Positions 31,601 through 44,855 of a DNA stretch of 64,000 nt are shown here, piece by piece (position 1 is the stretch's first letter; every line of letters begins with the position of its first letter). The stretch is from Symsagittifera roscoffensis (lineage: Eukaryota > Xenacoelomorpha > Acoela > Convolutidae). The position numbers were made by a program, and so were the translations under genes. The stretch is from contig NC_087067.1 of NCBI RefSeq assembly GCF_963678635.1, positions 55,612,456-55,676,455 on the forward strand, read 5' to 3'. A model generated the notes under the pieces. It searched no databases and was not told the DNA's origin. It saw only the letters and a list, made by a program, of their open reading frames with translations.

Positions 31601-32997
31601 CAGAGGTGCACCAGGAGGGACGCTTTTATAGACTGAGTACTGGCCGAGCCGCCCACTACGAGAACATTAAGCCACACAATCCATCGACAGAAGACTGGTG
31701 TATACCTGCAGACATGGAAGAAGGGGATTATCTAATGATGGATCCTGCTTGTGAGGTCAACGAGAAGGGCATCAGGGAGAAGAACGATGGAAACGAAGTC
31801 GTGGAGGAAGGAACGGATACATCGCTGGACCTGGATCCAAACGAGGTGATCGAAGCGGACGATGAAACCTTACCCTACGCAGAGGAGGATTGGCAGGATC
31901 CCGAACAGATAGAGGTTCCCAAGAACTTGGAACCGGATCTTCCGATCACGATACAGACTCGTCAGAAGGACGGGACAAGACCAAGAAAGAAATATAATCC
32001 TTACGGTGACGTCTTTGTAGTGGATAGGATAGATCTGAAGAAGATAGTGGAAGAAGTAGTGGGTTTAGAAGAAATAACTTTGTCACAAGACATAGACATG
32101 GTCGATGATCACGATGATAAGTGGGTCGACGACCGGTCGAAACCCGAGGTAGAATTTGACGACGAGCAACAGCAGTCATATGAACAAGACTTGAGGAACC
32201 TGCGTGCCTTAGAGTGGCTGAACGAAATGACCTCGGACCCAGAGGAGACCAGCGTCACAATTCAAGACGTAGATCGTGAAAGCATGAAATACATCAAGAC
32301 CGAACAAGACGATCCTTCCTGGGCTGCCCAGGAAGGACAACTACTCATTCCAGCTTCTAACCTCGACTTGATACCCGGTATGCGATCGACGGGGACGTTG
32401 ATGGATATTTTTGTCCGGGGAGTGGGGGTAGGACTTACCCACACTGAAAACTTGAGAATAAAAAAATTAAGAGTAGCTTGAGAAACAGGAGAACCAAAGA
32501 AACCTGACCTAGGTAGGGTAGTTGAGTCGTATTTTAAGTTATCAAATGAATATCCAAGTGACATAATACTAACAGGCAGTGATTTCATACTCACAAATAG
32601 AACACGTGCGATAGCAATCACAGCAGACATGAGTTTTAGGACAGCGTTAGCGGCAGATTTTACGAGAGAATACAAAAACGTGGAATTCCTTTGGAAGCAA
32701 AGACCAGGGACAGGGGGCGTAGCGGCCTTACCTCCGGCGGCATCACAGATACCGGGAAAATACCTATGCTTTTTGGTAACGAGGGCGACGGAGAAGCAGC
32801 ACGTGGACCCAGAGAACCTAGTCTTGTCCTTGACGAGGCTGAGGGACTTCCTCGTGGAAATGGACGTGAAGGAGCTCTCGCTTCCAGTGTACGATCCAAA
32901 CAGAGGACGACTGCATCCTCGGGAATTGTACGCGCTTGTACACGTGATATTATCTGATACTAATATACAAGTATATTTACATAAGAAATATTACTAA
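31594..32997 (+). pseudogene. Pol tail: acidic linker and macro-domain-like module
   Basis: The frame starts in the integrase C-terminus (ITEVHQEGRFYRLSTGRAAHYEN). An acidic linker of about 250 residues follows, then the conserved peptide FVRGVGVGLTHTENLRIKKL, and then a TGA (32479-32481, an Arg codon in copy 1). The same frame continues to 32997 with the macro-like module: SDFILTNRTRAIAITADMSF, GKYLCFLVTR, ELSLPVYDPNRG and QVYLHKKYY. The module is more conserved between families than the linker. As in copy 1, the glycine-rich catalytic loop of OARD1-type enzymes is not retained. Confidence 0.75.
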
Positions 32998-33369
32998 AGT
33001 ATAGGCTGAGTGACGTGCGAGAGGGTGTTAGGCTAAAGACTAAGTTGTATGTAATGTGTGATATGTGTGTTATGTTATGTTATGTGTTAGCTTATTAAGA
33101 TCGTGGGTAAGAAGGGGTTAGTGACCATGAACAACTGAATGACAATCTTAGGAATAGATCCAAAGTTTGGACTGTCCAATCTTAAGTCGAATTCCAAAAT
33201 TTTAGAGACCGATTTATTTTAATAAATTTCAGGATAAATATCTTTTAATCTGAACTGTTTTTAAGTAAATTTCAACGATATCTGTTAAGGTGAAACTGAC
33301 AAGTGTGATATTTGTGACTTCTTTTCTAGATCCTGATTGATCATTTAGTTGCTCACTTGAGTCAAAACT
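32998..33369 (+). other. Non-coding spacer between Pol and SGNH ORF
   Basis: AT-rich, with a TGTG-rich stretch (33035-33080) and no frames. It may provide a splice acceptor (TTGTGACTTCTTTTCTAG at about 33314-33331 is pyrimidine-rich and ends in AG) for a downstream mRNA (inference). Confidence 0.4.
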
Positions 33370-36300
33370 TTGAAATCAAATCAAATCGAATCGAACTTGA
33401 AGAACAGAATGGACAATTTCAACCTGGATGAATTGATGGACCTGGCAGAGGCATATATAGGACCGATGATAGATGCGATCTATCGTCGGCTGATGGATCG
33501 AGACTTCGCTCTGGAGGACCCAGAGGTAGTCATGTTGCTGACCGCCCTGATCAACATCTTGGGGCATGACAACCGTGGGGATCGCCCCACGGAAGTCCTG
33601 TTGATGGCAGCATATGGAGAGAGGGGAGTAGTAGACCGCCCGAACATGAGAGTGATGAGGTGGAGAAACGGGGCTCTCTCAGGGAGTGACTTGGCGAATG
33701 AGCCTGGATTGGGAAGTTGTAGGACTTACCAACCAGGTGAAATGCCTATGCCCTCCAAGCCCAAACCTGGGCTGACGAGAATGCATCAGGAGATGAACAG
33801 CGAGGCTGCCTCATCCGGTTCACCACTGAGAGCAGCTGTGCCACCAAAGAGGGCGAAAGTAGAACAAAAGGTTCAGACGAAACAAACCATGCAAGATCCG
33901 GATGGGATGAAGGATGAGCTGGAAAGGACGAAAAGGGAGCTGGACGAGATGACCAAAACCGTGCTCATTATGGAGGACGATCGGGACATGTGTAGAAGAT
34001 TGTTCGAAGATTGCAACAAAAAGCAGGGTCAAGAAATTGAGCGCTTGAGGCAGGACTACAAAGAGCGATCGGAACAGATGGCGTTAACAACGGCCGTGGA
34101 GAAAGTGATACCTGCAAGGAGTATTCCTCGTGGGCAGTCCCCGATGGAGCTCTTGACGCCTCGAGAAATGAGTCAAACAACGGAGACCCAGCTCCCGACA
34201 GCGACAGATCGAGTGACAATCCCGGACCCTAGTGACACTTTGGGTGACCCCGTCGTGGAACAAACGGTGAGAAAGCTGATAGAGACAGCTGGACGACTGG
34301 TCGCCAACAAGAATGCGCCAGGTTCCGGGGTGACTGCACCCTATGGAACGATCGACGACACGGGCAGAGTACGACTCTTCCAGACCTTGATCAGACAGGG
34401 GATAAGTGACGTGACGCCACTCATGGGGAGCTCGAAGGCCCCAGAGAGAAGAATACAGAAGATGCCAGCGAAGAAAGTGTCTCGCGTAATATACGTACAA
34501 AAGAACAATCAATTGAGATATAATTTTACGGGAGTTCCTGAGACAGATCCGAGAGCTTGCTTCAATCGAACGACTCGGAACCCGGCAGTAAACCTGCAGC
34601 AACCGCCACTGGGGACATCACATCTGATACTGCGTGAGAGCTTGGTCAGAGTATTATCGAATTTGAGGACCTCTTGGGTCACCACGGTGATGGCCTTCGG
34701 AGGCGCGACGATAGCCCAGTTATATCGAATGGTGGAACTAATGAATCCAGGGAGGATCCCCAATGTGATGATCCTGGTTGAAACGAATGACATCTCCAGA
34801 GGTTTGGATGAGCAGGAAGCACTATGGGAATCAATGATGTTGTGTTTGTTTACTACCCTCTGGCAAATTTCAATTACGCGGTACTGACCGTTTTCACTGT
34901 GCCAAGGAACACGAGGAGCTTGACAGCAGCAGGAAGAAGGCACAACGAAGGAGTCGTCAGGTGGAATAACATCTTGAGGAATCTCGCAAGTCGGAATGCC
35001 GGAAGAATGATCCTCATGGACATCGAACATGAGTTGAGAGCTATGGATCAGGTCAGACTGACCACGGACGGCATCCACTTTGATAGTATCGAAGGACAGG
35101 CTTGATTGAATCGAGTCTTCCAAGAGCGGTTGGATAAACTAGAGGCGGAACTCTTTGACACAGGAGTGCTGAAGGAAGAAGGAACAGCGAGTGACGAGGT
35201 GAGTACCACCTTTGTGCCTCCTAGCCTGGAAACACGCTCGGGGACGGTCCCGGCCGTCACGAACTACAGACAACATAGCTCCAGCGAACCAGGTCAAACG
35301 ACAGACGTACATGATCGATTAGGAGAAGCGCCGATGAGGAGGACCATCCATCCTAGGAGAAGAATAGGACCTGTCAACCCAATCGAAGAGACAACCAGCA
35401 CGTCTAGATCGGACACGAGATCGGAGACACGAGATCGGAGTACCAGTCGAGAGGAGAGACGCCCGGGCAGAGGCTCGTTGATGTGGTCAAGACCCAGACC
35501 ATCTCCCTGGCATGTATACAAAGACGAACTAATGAAGCTGGATCTCCAGAGGGTAAGCTTCATCGAAGATGCAAGGAGGATGCTGAATGGAGCGATGCTA
35601 TCCATCAGCAGACTGTACTCGATAACCGGCGTAAACTAGTTGATAGCCGCTAGCATAAATTTCAGCTCCACGACGGCCTTGAGATTTGCTGACCTAGAGG
35701 GACTGCCCTCTAAAAACACAATGGGACCAGTGAACGCGAGACCCTTGCAGGATGTGAGATTGAACCATGATGAAGGGAATCGGGAAGAGAGACCAGGAAA
35801 ATTTCTGACGACGAGAGCGCCGATTGGACAACATGTGAAGATGTTCAGGCAGCTGACGACACCCCCTGGTCATGTGAAGGAAAAAATATACCCAAAACTA
35901 GTGGGTCAAGATGGTGATGTCCAAAGATTAGGCGGGTTGAAAGCGATAAAGAAAGATGAGACTATCTTCGCCGCCTATGACAAAGCAGAAATGAGGAAGG
36001 CCAAGATCATGATAGTAGCGAATTCAGAATTCGCGTATACCTCCAAGTCTCTGTTTTGGCCGGACGTTATAATGTTGGTAGCGGTAGATCTGGACCTACT
36101 GCAATCGTTATCTCTGGCTATAGGGGTACAAAGGCAGACGGACATGAACCCAATTACGATCGTGTTTGCTGGCATCAATGACCTTCTACACACTAGAGGT
36201 TTTCTGAGCAGACTCAGAGATCCTACAACGTCAGAGAATGCTGCGTGGCCAGCGATAAAAGATATCCTTGAGTCGATGGGTGAAGTGTGGATGCGACGAA

Positions 36301-39117
36301 GGAGGGGTCGTTCACCAAAGTGACACCGAGAGTAGTATTCGCGTTGTCTCCGGGGTATGCACATCTCCCGGATGGACTGAAATTCGTGTATGCGATTGTG
36401 ACCTTGCTTTCGGAAAGAAAATATGATGTGATCATTTCAGCCCCAAATTGCATGATAGAGATGGAGAACCTGAGGCCACTCAGGGCTGAACTACCTGCAG
36501 TGTGGTCAGATATCTCGAACGCGATGAGAGGTTTCAAGGACCATGCGCTGCACATGTTAGTGTTGGACGAGGTGCTGGGGTTGGAACTGTCCAATTTCAG
36601 TCGACAGCTCAAACTGAAACCGGGAATAGACGACGACCATCGAGTGATCGCAGCGATGTCCAACGACTTATGGTTCCGTGCAATGGAAGTGACAGGTGAA
36701 AACACGAGGAGAAAAAATTCACTAGAGACGAGAGCTCATTTGGAGGCGATGGTTTTGAGAACCAAGCCGGAAGCCAACCAGTGGCTACACCTAAATCCTC
36801 GAGTAGCGGCATTGGATGCAGATGCTTTTGAGCAAAGCTCTGTGATGATCACGAAGATCCATGCCTACTTGTTAAATGAGGTGAACCTGGCGGAAAATGC
36901 CGGAGAAAAGACCGCTGAATTTGTAAACAGAATAAATCAGATTACCCTGGAAACCTTCTGGACCCAGAAGGTGAAGGGACAGGAAGGCTTTGAACGGACA
37001 GACAGCATGCTGGAAGGGTTGGGAGCCGGATGGACCGCGTCCTTCTTGGCAAAAGTCTACCCGAAAGTATCTCATTACTAGATTAAGGAATTCCTCCACG
37101 CAGTAGTGGAAGTGTCAATAGTGGAACTAAAAGCCTTGTTCGTGACGTTTGGAGCAGAGAGTTTCGTGAAAGGACCGGCGATGCTACTCACCGAAGGAAT
37201 CCAGAACCTGCGGTTAGATGGACTTCTAACGCTGATTGCGATTACCAACGGAAACTTGGGAGGACTAATGAAATTGACACGTTGTCCAGAGCAGAAGAGA
37301 GATAGAGTGAGGAATTTAGATATGAAGAAATCAGCGGATTCGTGGAATAAGATAAGAGATCTGAGACACACTCTTATCCAATATCTCTAACAACAAAATC
37401 GCTTTGGAACGGGAGAAGATGAGACTATCGAAAGAGAAGAAGATGTTAGACGACATGTTGGAGGCATGCCCCTGTTAAACGATCTGAGCTTGGCTATGAG
37501 AACCGATCCCTTAGCACTGATCAGAGGAGTCACGGAGTTGTGACAGTGATCTATGGACCAGCAGTCACGTTTGCGTTCCCTGACGTTAAGGTGGAGGCGT
37601 ATAGAAGGTCGGTGCTGCACCTGAACCTCATATCAGCAGTGGACGGTAGTGCACTGAACTGGTGTGAGCAACACACATTGCGGGAACTCATGAGTGAAGA
37701 TCTGTTATTTGCGAAAATTTCAGTGCCAGAGATGACAGTCAACAATTTTGACGATCACTTCCGTGATCGCATGGGAAAAAAAGAAAGAGGACACATCGAA
37801 GTGTTTCCCAAGCTTTGGAATCTGAGACCCTATGATAAAACGAATGGTGAGATAACCAAAGTGCCTCGTCTCACTGAAGCATATCATAAAGTGAGAGAAG
37901 AGACGAAAGACTGGGGTGATTACGAGAAGCTGTCGGAGGCAATCCCTGAATTCCCTCTGATAAGAAGGATGTTGCTCGAAGCAGTCTCCGTGGTACAAAC
38001 TCCTAGGTTGAGAGCATTCGAAACCAATGAAAAGAGAATAGGGAATTTTGTAGCAACGATGGATACATACTTTAAGGCGAGAAATGCCGCTGTGTTACAG
38101 TACACACGATTTGCCTATACGGATCAAGCGACGAGAAGGCGAATAAGCAACGCCGCGACTCCCAAGCCTGGAAGATTTGACGAGGAATGGGCGGGGTTAG
38201 GCTTAGCACCTATGAATATGAGAGGCAGGACCGAACTGCCTGAGGCCTCCTTGATCCTGACTAGTGTGAAACCGGAGTTGACGGTAGTAGGAACGCTGCG
38301 AACGAGAACCTTCCTAGCACCCTTCGGCTGCGAGGAAATCAAAGTGGTCCATGGAAAAGAGGAAGATAGATCGGCCGGTACATTGATCATACCGAAGTTT
38401 CCGGAAGGAACCGACAATGATAAACAAGGACCCTCGAGCTCAAAGAGAGATATGTCAGAAGGAGATGACGGACAGGGAGGAAGCCGTCAAACCGAAGAAC
38501 CCATGCAACAACATGCAAGTCAAGCTGGTGGGGAAGACGACAGGGCATCGACAGGAGGAGTGTCCAGCCTGGATTTCAATATCTTCAGTGATCTTGAGAA
38601 CAACGCGAATACGTTAGAGACGACTGAGCCAGCGGATGAAGGCATTTCGACACTGGAGCCTCCGTCAGCCTTTATGGAAATGAAACGGGATTTGCCGGAG
38701 AGCAGCTCTCCTGGCAATTCAAGAAATAACGAACAAATAATCCTCATGGAATCACCTAGAAGAAGAAGAATAGAGGGCTCAGCCAGAGTACCTTTCTTGG
38801 GAACGTTGCCCGAAGAAGAATGGGAAGTACATCAGCGAGACCATGAAAGTTGGATGGGATGCAGATTTGACAGAGTGGCTTTCATGGAAGAAGTCTGGAC
38901 AGTAGTTCAGAGCTATGGGACCCAGTCCATTCTGAAAACAGGTCTCAACCGACCCTTGATGCGGGAAGCCCTTGACAAGCTTGATGAGTGTGAAGGGAGA
39001 TTGAGTGAGTTGTTGATTGACTCAGCCACTGATGAAAGTGAAGCAAATTCGCCCATCAAGATGACACCGCAGGACGATAAAGGAGAGGTGATGTATCTGT
39101 CAAGAACGAGGAGATGA
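33370..39117 (+). pseudogene. SGNH-hydrolase-type ORF, broken copy
   Basis: Homologue of 889-6363. The likely ATG is 33409 (MDNFNLDELMDLAEA). The frames run 33370-34887, about 34800-35639 and 35640-36323 (same frame, stops), then 36287-37081, about 37082-37390, and 37540-39117. Domain 1 keeps Ser in a changed block I (LILRESLV instead of IIGDSLV), FGGA, ETND and an intact block V TTDGIHFD. Domain 2 shows VANSEFAYTS, FAGINDLLH and DDDH. The downstream segment IYGPAVTFAFP and the acidic C-terminal tail match copy 1. A coiled coil lies at about 33900-34080. Loss of the GDS Gly-Asp makes activity unlikely here. Confidence 0.85.
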
Positions 39118-39120
39118 ACG

Positions 39121-42016
39121 ATGCGATCGAAATTGGTGATTGATAAGATTAACGCGATGAAAATGAAGTTAGGCAGCAGAGTGATGCCGAGGAGAGTAGG
39201 AAAAACGAAGTTGGATTCGGAGATATCGATGAAAGCTGTCAATTCAGCGAAAAGGAAACGAATCGAAGAGGTCATGGATTTGGGACAAGGTGATTATCAA
39301 TTGCCTGGCACAGATAAAATGTTGACTGATATAGCGATGGTGCCACCCATTCTCATGGCGGGAATAAAGTCAACAGGTTATAAATCCAAAAGGAGTAACC
39401 GCATTCTGACTGGAGCAACCTTAGAAATGGAAATACTCAGCCAATGTGGAGAGAGCACAATGAACGACTTTAAGCCATCTCCCATGAATCACGGAAAGGG
39501 AATGTCGCAGGACAACTAGTACCAACAGAACACAACCGACTGACAGTATCGGAGGCTGTGTCGATAGATGAACCCGCCGGTGGATACATGGAGATTGTTG
39601 GAGTACCGAAACTCGGCTAGAGGGTATGTGATAGCTTTGGAAGACAAGAGTGCCATGGAGGGTTATCTGGAGACAATGTTGCAAGGCACCACCATCAAGC
39701 AGAAGGCGTACGGGACTTTAGCGTCGTCGGAGATACAGGCGGAAACGATGGAGCAGTTGGTGAGCCTTCCATGGAAAGCAGTGATGTTACGGTACTTCGA
39801 GGAAAAGATGAGGACTGCGCCAAGAATTCACGCTCTCATGACAATACCTTACGTAAGAACAGAGTTACAACTGAGGTTTGCCTGGTGCATGATGGGATTG
39901 ACTCGCGAGGAATATGATTCAGAAGAAAGGAGAGAAGGTTTTTCTTATGACGAACCTGAGGGATCTGATAGTCCAAGAGGGAGCAGCAGTAGCGTGTGCG
40001 AAGCGGAGAGACGCTCTCTGTTTCATTCGATTCATGAAGGAGCAGATTTCAGTACCTGCATTGAACACTTGTGTTAAGATGCTGAGGGAAGGCGATGAGC
40101 GAGCGAAAGCCTTACCCTTGCTAGCACTGCTGGATATGCAGCAAAGCAAACCGATGAGGGTGAATATGAAGGAACCCGAGGAGTTAGAGCCCACGAGGAA
40201 GATAGACGAAATCATGAGATTCTCAAACAAGGAGCTGAGACTCACTAAAAAATCTATGGAGGCACTGCCGAAATCCAGTGAATACTGTGAACCGATCAAG
40301 AAGAAGTCGTACAGCTACGTATCCGGAATCATAGGGGTAGCGTACAACCCTTTTCTGAGTGAAGACATACGCGATTGCTTCTTCGACTACGAGCAGGCAG
40401 TGTTACTAAGATTCTGGACGTCTAGAATTGTATTAATTAAGAGCGCTAACGATCCACAGACCAAATTGGAACTGGTCTTGGAGGAAGAGGTGACAGCACC
40501 TTCCGTACCAAAATCCGACAAAAGAGTGGAGTTCGGGTTGGGATTCTCAGATGAATTACTGAGAACGAGCTTGATGGCAGTGTGGGAATTGATGAGGCCA
40601 TCATGATGTCCTAGTCCCAACGCTGACTTGATTTTACGGGCGACACAAGACGTGCAGAGGGAGCTGAATGTAGACTGTAACCTGCGTGACCTTAATATCA
40701 TATATAATGTGATGATAACGACCTCTAGGAGCAACGGTGAAGATAAAGTGGAGTTGCCTGGCTGGGAACCAAAAGACTGGGTCAAACCTGGTAGCTGTCC
40801 GGCGGAAGTCTGTGGACTGGAGGGTCACGTTTGTGGAGGTCTGGACTGTGTGAAAACCCTAGAGAAACAACACAAGCAATTGACGGTATTGTTTGGAAAC
40901 GCCGCGATGAAAGCAAGAACGGAAACGGAACTGATAGCGGATTGTCATGGAGAAACCGAGGTGAATCTAGTGACTGCACTAGGATTCTACAGCATGTTTA
41001 GTTCTTTAGAGTCACTATTGAATCTAAAACAGAGACATGAGATGGTCACTGCCATCAGTGTAGAAGTATTCCCAGGAGTTCTGCAAACCGAGTAGAAACA
41101 CATAGGGAAATGGAGGGAAGCGACCGAGGCAGAAATGAACATCAGACACAGTGAGACTTATTATAGACCATCAGGAGCACGATATTTGGTGGGTTCGACA
41201 TTGGCGCCAATGTGCAAGAGCAGATACCCGGTAGATTTTGTAGCTGTGGATGTAAAGAGTACGAGAACGATCGTGGATCAAGCCTTCTCAGTGCCGAAGT
41301 GTGTGAGACTTGCGAGAATGTCCGAGAAATCTTACGAGTTACTATGTAAGATGTTCTCAGCAGTTCCAGAGAGAACCAGGGAGGAGTTGAAATTGATACT
41401 GGGAAAGAAGTTCATGGGATACGTGAGCGGGAACTTCAATGACTTTGAGAGACAGAAACAGAGAGGATCAACTGTTACAGATTACCATACAGTGGACGAG
41501 AATGATGAAGTCCACCGAGTGATGATGGAAGTGGAACCATTACTGGAAGCTTCGGGAAAACGTAATTGGAGGAGCATCATGTTGACACATGATGTGTTTC
41601 CTTGCCACTGCTTGCTGCAGACCTGGTGGTATCCCAAGCGTAGTAGTCTGGTGTTGATCTGGGACTCTGGAGAGCTGCTCTCCACGGGTTTACCAGACTC
41701 ATCACAGCCCAAAACAATAGTGATAGTGGGAGTTATGTTGGCGATACGATGGCTGGAAGCTCATGTGAAGGAAAACAATAGACAGGAGGCACCGACGAGA
41801 GAACAGTTGCGGAAATTGGATTGTCTAAAAGATTTAGATTTTTTTGAGACAATGTGCAAGATTCTAAAAATTCCGATGGAATTGAAGAAGATATGGGCAA
41901 GAGAAAGATTGATGCCATGGAACAGAGAATCTAACGTGGATCCCCTACCTTGTTGCAAACAGGGTAGAAGAGCAGAAGTGTTGGAGGACTGCTTCCAACA
42001 GCGTCAGGATAGCTGA
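39121..42016 (+). pseudogene. Terminal ORF region of family B element, unknown function
   Basis: It starts with ATG 39121, four bases after the SGNH stop and in the same frame, with a basic Lys/Arg-rich beginning. The frames are 39121-39519, 39568-40077, then 39914-40606, 40628-41095 and 41135-42016; the last three share one frame and are separated by single stops. The total is roughly 950 codons. A Cys-rich patch (CPAEVCGLEGHVCGGLDC) near 40797-40850 could bind metal. The C-terminal part has HDVFPCHCLLQTWWYP and hydrophobic strands (TIVIVGVMLAIRW). I recognise no family. The homologous start in copy 1 is at 888-1. Confidence 0.65.
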
Positions 42017-42909
42017 CGACGTGTTGCAAGACACAGAAACTGAAAGAGCAGAGTCAGTATCACAGGAGGAAGAGATGGAACATTGACGAATGGCCGAAAA
42101 ACGAGATGCAAAAAGAGACAAAATTAGAAAAATTTAGAAGTTTTGGAACTTCTAAACGACGAAAAAAGAAGAAAACAACGGAGTGATGAAGAAAAATTTA
42201 AAACTCAGAATTCTTTTATGTGTGTGAAAAAACTCAAGTGAGAAACTAAGCAACCAAGTTGTAATTTAAAACTGAAACATTTAGTTGAGTTTTGAAATTG
42301 TTGCGTTTATAAATTTGCATTTTGATTTTAGTTAAGTGGCTTTAGAGACACTTACTTACTATTTATTTAGAAAGGCTTGAGATAAGAGTATATTTAAATA
42401 TTCCAGCCTGCATGACTGTTTTTAATCAGCTAGGAGATTTGATCACTTTGTGGTGACATGAAAGGCTTGGGTAATCTCTTGAAGAGGGAGATTGTTTCAT
42501 TGTTCTTTCTAACCACAGAGTTCCTTAATTTTAATATTCAGGACAATAACAACCAAGGTTTCCGAAGGGAAGAAGCATAGTAGGATAATTTTAGCTTAAT
42601 GGTTGGCAGGACTGTCCTGCAAACCAACATCTTTGAAAATCTGGGAGAAAAAGTTTTAAATCAGGATATTGACATTGGAAGTCAGAAAAGATATTTTATT
42701 TTAAGTCATATCATCAGGGTGCAGATTAGTGAAAAAGTTCGGAAGGCTATAGCAAGGTAGTATGATGCCATTTATATTCTGCAGTGAGCCGAAATGACGC
42801 GGATAAAAGTAATTTCGTGCATTTTGTAAATTCTGTTCGATGACACTGTACCTATTTTGCGAACATTGCGAGATTCAATGAGGGTATTGAGCGGACTGTC
42901 CGGGGAGTA
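42017..42909 (+). other. 3' untranslated part of family B copy 2
   Basis: About 0.9 kb of AT-rich sequence without frames. The end CCGGGGAGTA immediately before the 3' LTR is the only candidate polypurine tract, and it is weak. The part from 42085 is repeated from 44033. Confidence 0.6.
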
Positions 42910-43814
42910 TGTGACATTCGACCAGAATGGACCAAAATGCAGATTCAGCATATTCGAGTTTTTTAACAGCGAACCTTCCGAATTGACGGTTTTAAGCGAT
43001 TAACGACGTTATTGGGACGATTGGTCAAACGGTGAAGGTCAAGATAATCTGGTATTTTGGAGTTTTTAAAATTCGAAGTATGACGTCATATTTCTGAGAA
43101 ACGTCAGAAACGGCCATTTTGGCAAAAAACCGGAAAAAAAACACAACAAAATTAGTTGCGATAGCGTGAACAACGAGAATTGTGCTTGAAAAACAACGAC
43201 GAATTGCAGAAGTAGCGGAGACCGCTCCGAGTTGCAACTATTGTGTCGCTACAATAGTTGCAAGGCCGTTGCGAACAACGGTGAAGGGTGGAAAACCAGC
43301 CTTCCGGAAGGAGAATAAGATCCTTATTTCCCCGGATTCAGGAATCCGGAGGGGTCTCCGGACTGGAATTTTTATTAACTTATATAAACTTTTAGCTTCA
43401 CTGTCATGTCCTGAGTTGAATTTAATTAACATCTGAATTCATTTTGCTAGGATGAGAAGCTAGGAGTTGGGGGAAAGGGTTGATCCATCTTCGATGGAGA
43501 TGATGATTTTTATCTACTGAACAAAAACAATAATAATTCAATAAGTAGTAGTAGCCCTGTTTTTAGGTGTGATACTGAGTGGTCTGGGGTTACTGAGACC
43601 CAGCCAAGAGCTCACTATTTCAGCATGTAATTAAGTTAGTTTGAGTGTTTTGACCGAAGCCGAAAGCAGTAACGTTTTTGTCGACCCGATGTTAAAAAGA
43701 CCACCGAAAGTAGTGGCTTGGTAGAGACAGTTAAAAAGCTGTTTAGACGTTAGCCAGTCGTCTTAGGACTTAGTTTTTTTTCCGTCGATATGTATCTTCC
43801 GGGCGAATGTTACA
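42910..43814 (+). repeat. 3' LTR, family B copy 2 (905 bp)
   Basis: Starts TGTGACATTCG and ends CGAATGTTACA. It is colinear with 18998-19910, with scattered substitutions (for example CATAATCG versus CATATTCG) and small indels. The Penelope fragment resumes immediately after it. Confidence 0.92.
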
Positions 43815-44032
43815 CAAGTCAAGAGTGGTTTATAAACTGTCTTGTATTGGATGCACATACACCTATTTCGCCTAAACTGTTCGACATTTGACCACAAGAA
43901 TTGAGGAACATCAGAAAGCAGACTCACCGGTAGGATTCCACCCTCAGCAATGCCAACTTGAGGGAAATAGAACAGATCATAGTTGGGAAATTATAGATAG
44001 CTCAAACAACCAAACAAAGTTGTTAACATTGA
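43815..44032 (+). pseudogene. Penelope-like GIY-YIG endonuclease fragment, first copy
   Basis: The frame from about 43822 reads VVYKLSCIGCTYTYFA, a TAA, then TVRHLTTRIEEHQKADSPVG. It aligns with VYKLTCSGCNSTYVGQTVRHLATRVDEHRKADSPVG at 46680. This is the right-hand piece of the Penelope copy split at 18997. It ends at the tandem-duplication junction. Confidence 0.85.
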
Positions 44033-44855
44033 CGAATGGCCGAAAAACGAGATGCAAAAAGAGACAAAATTAGAAAAATTTAGAAGTTTTAGAACTTCTA
44101 AACGACGAAAAAAGAAGAAAACAACGGAGTGATGAAGAAAAATTTAAAACTCAGAATTCTTTTATGTGTGTGAAAAAACTCAAGTGAGAAACTAAGCAAC
44201 CAAGTTGTAATTTAAAACTGAAACATTTAGTTGAGTTTTGAAATTGTTGCGTTTATAAATTTGCATTTTGATTTTAGTTAAGTGGCTTTAGAGACACTTA
44301 CTTACTATTTATTTAGAAAGGCTTGAGATAAGAGTATATTTAAATATTCCAGCCTGCATGACTGTTTTTAATCAGCTAGGAGATTTGATCACTTTGTGGT
44401 GACATGAAAGGCTTGGGTAATCTCTTGAAGAGGGAGATTGTTTCATTGTTCTTTCTAACCACAGAGTTCCTTAATTTTAATATTCAGGACAATAACAACC
44501 AAGGTTTCCGAAGGGAAGAAGCATAGTAGGATAATTTTAGCTTAATGGTTGGCAGGACTGTCCTGCAAACCAACATCTTTGAAAATCTGGGAGAAAAAGT
44601 TTTAAATCAGGATATTGACATTGGAAGTCAGAAAAGATATTTTATTTTAAGTCATATCATCAGGGTGCAGATTAGTGAAAAAGTTCGGAAGGCTATAGCA
44701 AGGTAGTATGATGCCATTTATATTCTGCAGTGAGCCGAAATGACGCGGATAAAAGTAATTTCGTGCATTTTGTAAATTCTGTTCGATGACACTGTACCTA
44801 TTTTGCGAACATTGCGAGATTCAATGAGGGTATTGAGCGGACTGTCCGGGGAGTA

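Larger units (their letters stand above)
18998..43814 (+). mobile_element. Giant Ty3/Gypsy-like LTR retrotransposon, family B, copy 2 (about 24.8 kb, both LTRs)
   Basis: The 5' LTR (18998-19910) and 3' LTR (42910-43814) are closely similar, start TGTGAC and end GTTACA, and bracket: primer binding site, 3.9-kb leader, Gag, protease, RT, RNase H, integrase, macro-like module, SGNH-type ORF, terminal ORF and a 0.9-kb 3' untranslated part. All coding parts carry frameshifts or stops. The insertion site is inside a Penelope-like element; left flank ACCTCAA and right flank CAAGTCAAG suggest a short CAA target duplication. LTR differences of a few percent imply an old insertion. At about 25 kb it is in the size class of plant Ogre and planarian Burro elements. 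Confidence 0.92.
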
